Origin: Phycisphaerae bacterium
GTDB lineage: Bacteria; Planctomycetota; Phycisphaerae; Sedimentisphaerales; Anaerobacaceae
DNA length: 7,089 bases
Direction of reading: 5' to 3'
Assembly: GCA_030630315.1 (NCBI GenBank)
Contig: DAOVNI010000082.1
Coordinates: 1 to 7,089, forward strand
This document shows positions 5,762 to 7,089 of this stretch, piece after piece. The translations under genes and the position numbers were made by a program. The first letter of the stretch is position 1. Each line of letters starts with the position of its first letter. The notes below the pieces were generated by a model. That model had not been told where the DNA came from. It searched no databases and saw only the letters and a program-made list of their open reading frames with translations.

Positions 5762-6102
5762 AGTTGAAACACAGATCGTATCAATATTCAATTAAAATGA
5801 TTGAGTTCCTGGACAATCTGCCGAAAGATGCTTCCACCAAGATTATTACAAAACAACTATTGAAGTCGGCTACATCCATAGGTGCAAATATCGTTGAAGC
5901 TAAAGGCGCCAGTTCCAAGAAAGATTTTACCAATTTCTTTAGTCGCGCCCTTAAATCTGCGAACGAGAGTTTATACTGGCTCGGCTTACTGAGGGATGCG
6001 AAGAAAATAAATAACACCCAGTTAGAATACCTCTTGAATGAAACTAAAGAATTAGCAAGTATACTGGGTTCAAGTATCTTAACCCTTAGGGGGAAAAGGT
6101 AG
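5731..6102 (+). CDS. Four-helix-bundle protein of the S23 / 23S rRNA intervening-sequence family
   Basis: A 123-residue helical protein. The core ITKQLLKSATSIGANIVEAKGASSKKDFTNFF (about 39-70), followed by RALKSANESLYWLGLL, is the hallmark of the four-helix-bundle family (PF05635/TIGR02436), named for members encoded within 23S rRNA insertions. Its molecular role is unknown; related structures form pentameric bundles. Here it is free-standing, inside the pyrimidine cluster, and follows pyrB by eight bases. ATG 5731 is chosen because the first helix (SYQYSIKMIEFLDNL) needs it; Met23 would cut that helix. No SD is visible. The first residues, MQNQNSKFKTE, are low in complexity because they are encoded by heptad array. 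Heptad arrays lie on both sides, the left A-rich and the right T-rich on the plus strand, so they are roughly inverted. Probably an acquired gene. Confidence 0.9.
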   Translation: MQNQNSKFKTELKHRSYQYSIKMIEFLDNLPKDASTKIITKQLLKSATSIGANIVEAKGASSKKDFTNFFSRALKSANESLYWLGLLRDAKKINNTQLEYLLNETKELASILGSSILTLRGKR

Positions 6103-6158
6103 ATTTTGAATTTTAAGCTATGGTTTTTACTTTTCAGCTTTTAATTTTTAGTTTGAAA
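6103..6158. repeat. Heptad array after the four-helix-bundle gene
   Basis: Eight 7-bp units in register starting immediately after the TAG stop, mostly TTTTNAR: ATTTTGA at 6103, ATTTTAA at 6110, TTTTTAC at 6124, TTTTCAG at 6131, CTTTTAA at 6138 and TTTTTAG at 6145; GCTATGG at 6117 is a degenerate unit. It runs up to the pyrC-like start at 6160. It is the approximate reverse complement of the array at 5706-5761 in unit type. Confidence 0.7.
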
Positions 6159-6159
6159 G

Positions 6160-6219
6160 ATGAGCTCGGAACTTTTGATAAAAAACGGAGCTTGCTGGTA
6201 TGGACATAGTCAGGTCTAA
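6160..6219 (+). pseudogene. pyrC: Duplicated 5' end of pyrC (dead start, ten codons)
   Basis: ATG 6160 opens [10 protein letters not shown], matching [10 protein letters not shown] of the real pyrC at 6781. Over 29 bp (6160-6188 against 6781-6809) 27 bases agree, with the last 20, GAACTTTTGATAAAAAACGG, identical. Beyond this the similarity stops abruptly and the frame ends at TAA 6217-6219, after 19 residues. The dead frame overlaps the start of the next gene (ATG 6200) in another phase and may influence its translation. It is best read as the left half of a duplication that brackets the cassette 6200-6735. Confidence 0.8.
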
Positions 6220-6505
6220 AAACGGTGTGTCCATCAGGTTACCAGAAGACAGATGGTTTCACATTACAGAAGAGCACTCTGAGATGGCCGGTTATTATTT
6301 TGAAGTTCTTGAGACAGTGGAACAACCCGAAGTAATTTATGAAGGCAAGGCCGACGAATGTCTGGCCGTAAGAGAAGTAGAAAAAGACAAATTCATTGTG
6401 GTAGTATACAGAGAGGTAAGCAACGAGGATGGATTTATCATCACCGCCTTTTTGACAAAGCGAAAAAGACAACTCGAAAGGAGGCAAAAGCTATGGCCGC
6501 GATAG
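6200..6505 (+). CDS. Small PBECR2/DUF4258-like protein, putative toxin or nuclease-fold partner of the DUF2283 gene
   Basis: A 101-residue protein. Its pattern is W19-F-H21-I followed by H26 and E28-M29, then VLETVEQPEVIYEG (36-49), a KFIVVVYREV strand (64-73) and GFIITAFLTKRKR (78-90). I recognise this layout from small proteins assigned to the Barnase/EndoU/ColicinE5-RelE (BECR) nuclease fold (PBECR2-like, sometimes DUF4258-like) and often found beside DUF2283 genes. The exact family name is from memory and should be treated as tentative. H21, H26 and R71 are candidate active-site residues, by inference only. ATG 6200 has GGAG nine bases upstream (6187-6190), created at the junction with the dead pyrC start. 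It overlaps the next gene by 13 bp. The basic C-terminus (RKRQLERRQK) may contact nucleic acid. Confidence 0.75.
   Translation: MDIVRSKNGVSIRLPEDRWFHITEEHSEMAGYYFEVLETVEQPEVIYEGKADECLAVREVEKDKFIVVVYREVSNEDGFIITAFLTKRKRQLERRQKLWPR
6479..6484 (+). promoter_or_regulatory. Strong ribosome binding site deciding the DUF2283 start
   Basis: AGGAGG lies eight bases before ATG 6493, inside the end of the preceding gene. It fixes the start of the DUF2283 gene at 6493, although the frame is open upstream to 6358. It is the only full-length SD with good spacing among the accessory genes here. Confidence 0.9.
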
Positions 6506-6735
6506 AGATAGAAAGAATGTTAACCCTTGTGCCCCAGTTATTGGAGATCCCTCACACGAGGATTTGGACGACATATGATAAGGAAGCGGATGTGCTCTAT
6601 GTTAATTTCAAGAAGCCAAGCCACGCTGATGATTCTGAACTCACGGATGATGACATCATAGTCAGGTATGAAGCGGGACAAATTGTAGGTATCACTATAC
6701 TGAATGCAAGCAAAAGGACAGCACAGAAGGATTGA
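6493..6735 (+). CDS. DUF2283 family protein, putative antitoxin-like partner
   Basis: An 80-residue DUF2283 protein. The family signature is clear: TYDKEADVLYVNF (27-39), an acidic loop ADDSELTDDDI (45-55), and YEAGQIVGITILNAS (59-73). DUF2283 proteins have no settled function. They are commonly the second gene of small two-gene pairs with nuclease-like or DUF4258 proteins, which suggests a toxin-antitoxin role here, by analogy only. The acidic loop against the basic tail of the neighbour would fit a direct complex. The start at ATG 6493 is set by AGGAGG eight bases upstream. The 13-bp overlap with the first gene indicates coupled translation. A heptad array begins three bases after its stop codon. 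Confidence 0.85.
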   Translation: MAAIEIERMLTLVPQLLEIPHTRIWTTYDKEADVLYVNFKKPSHADDSELTDDDIIVRYEAGQIVGITILNASKRTAQKD

Positions 6736-6737
6736 TT

Positions 6738-6794
6738 ATTTACTATTTGCTATTTACTATTTTGCTACGAACCACGAACTATGAACTCTGAACT
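6738..6794. repeat. Heptad array before and into the pyrC start
   Basis: Seven 7-bp units and one 8-bp unit. The left units are ATTTACT and ATTTGCT types (6738-6766). The right units are ACGAACC (6767), ACGAACT (6774), ATGAACT (6781) and CTGAACT (6788). The pyrC start codon is the first three bases of the ATGAACT unit. No SD is present between the array and the gene. The part 6765-6781 is the exact reverse complement of 2039-2055. Confidence 0.75.
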
Positions 6795-7089
6795 TTTGAT
6801 AAAAAACGGGCGGGTGATAGACCCGGCAAACGGCATCGATAAAAAATGCGATGTGCTTATCGTTGATGAAAAGATTGCAGAGGTCGGCAAAATTGAAAAA
6901 TCCGCGCAGACGGTCATCGATGCCGCCGGCAAATTGGTAACGCCGGGTTTAATTGATATCCACGTTCACTTTCGCGAGCCGGGCGATGAAGAGGAGGAAA
7001 CAATAGCAAGCGGCTCGGCAGCGGCGGTGGCAGCGGGTTTTACTTCGGTTGTCTGTATGCCGAACACTAATCCGCCTATCGAAAATGAG
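6781..7089 (+). CDS. pyrC: Dihydroorotase, N-terminal part (cut by window edge)
   Basis: Dihydroorotase closes carbamoyl aspartate to dihydroorotate, the step after PyrB. The first 103 codons are visible. [17 protein letters not shown] is the typical N-terminal strand pair of class I dihydroorotases. [30 protein letters not shown] carries the metal-binding HxH and the following Arg (HVHFR), and [14 protein letters not shown] follows. The start ATG 6781 agrees with the family start and lies within a heptad unit; no SD precedes it. It follows the DUF2283 gene by 45 bp. Normal length would be about 420-430 residues, so most of the gene lies beyond the window. A duplicate of its first ten codons exists at 6160. 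Confidence 0.95.
   Translation, partial: MNSELLIKNGRVIDPANGIDKKCDVLIVDEKIAEVGKIEKSAQTVIDAAGKLVTPGLIDIHVHFREPGDEEEETIASGSAAAVAAGFTSVVCMPNTNPPIENE

Noticed and set aside
6358..6492. Upstream extension of the DUF2283 gene to 6358
   Set aside because: The extension is out-of-phase translation of the preceding gene and the AGGAGG at 6479-6484 clearly marks ATG 6493.
6738..6794. CRISPR-like array
   Set aside because: The units are 7 bp with no spacers, far below CRISPR repeat length, and no cas genes are present.

Overview
This window is a bacterial chromosome segment in which core biosynthetic genes alternate with small accessory genes. The layout fits a Planctomycetota-like bacterium, perhaps Phycisphaerae. 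The pointers are a secreted subtilase ending in dockerin-type repeats, a four-helix-bundle (S23-type) gene, intermediate GC content and several starts without a Shine-Dalgarno (SD) sequence. None is diagnostic, so the placement is a low-confidence inference.

Left part, all on the minus strand: aroA (EPSP synthase, C-terminus cut by the window edge), preceded in transcription order by an overlapping MNT-HEPN toxin-antitoxin pair (1590-1907 and 1175-1603). Further upstream is a secreted subtilisin-like protein with two dockerin-like repeats (2107-3900). Its catalytic Asp position appears to be Ser.

Centre: about 285 bp of divergent regulatory DNA (3901-4185). It holds a good sigma70-type promoter for each side and two perfect inverted repeats between them.

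Right part, all on the plus strand: a pyrimidine cluster pyrR - pyrB - (four-helix-bundle gene) - (PBECR2/DUF4258-like gene plus DUF2283 gene) - pyrC, with pyrC cut by the window edge. PyrB and PyrC catalyse consecutive steps of de novo pyrimidine synthesis, and PyrR is the family's regulator and uracil phosphoribosyltransferase. The accessory genes sit between pyrB and pyrC.

The most unusual structure is in the spacers. (1) Six gene boundaries carry degenerate arrays of 7-bp units in near-perfect register. These arrays run into coding sequence: the pyrB C-terminus, the four-helix-bundle N-terminus, the pyrC start and the subtilase stop. (2) The two-gene cassette before pyrC is bracketed by two copies of the first 29 bp of pyrC (27/29 identical), so a dead pyrC start lies just ahead of the cassette. 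(3) The MNT-HEPN pair is likewise bracketed by 30-bp direct repeats (26/30 identical). (4) pyrB has a possible second, abandoned start (GTG overlapping the pyrR stop, with a strong SD) on the other side of a heptad array. Together these suggest that toxin-antitoxin-like cassettes and heptad arrays have repeatedly entered the 5' ends of housekeeping genes while leaving an intact copy of the start.
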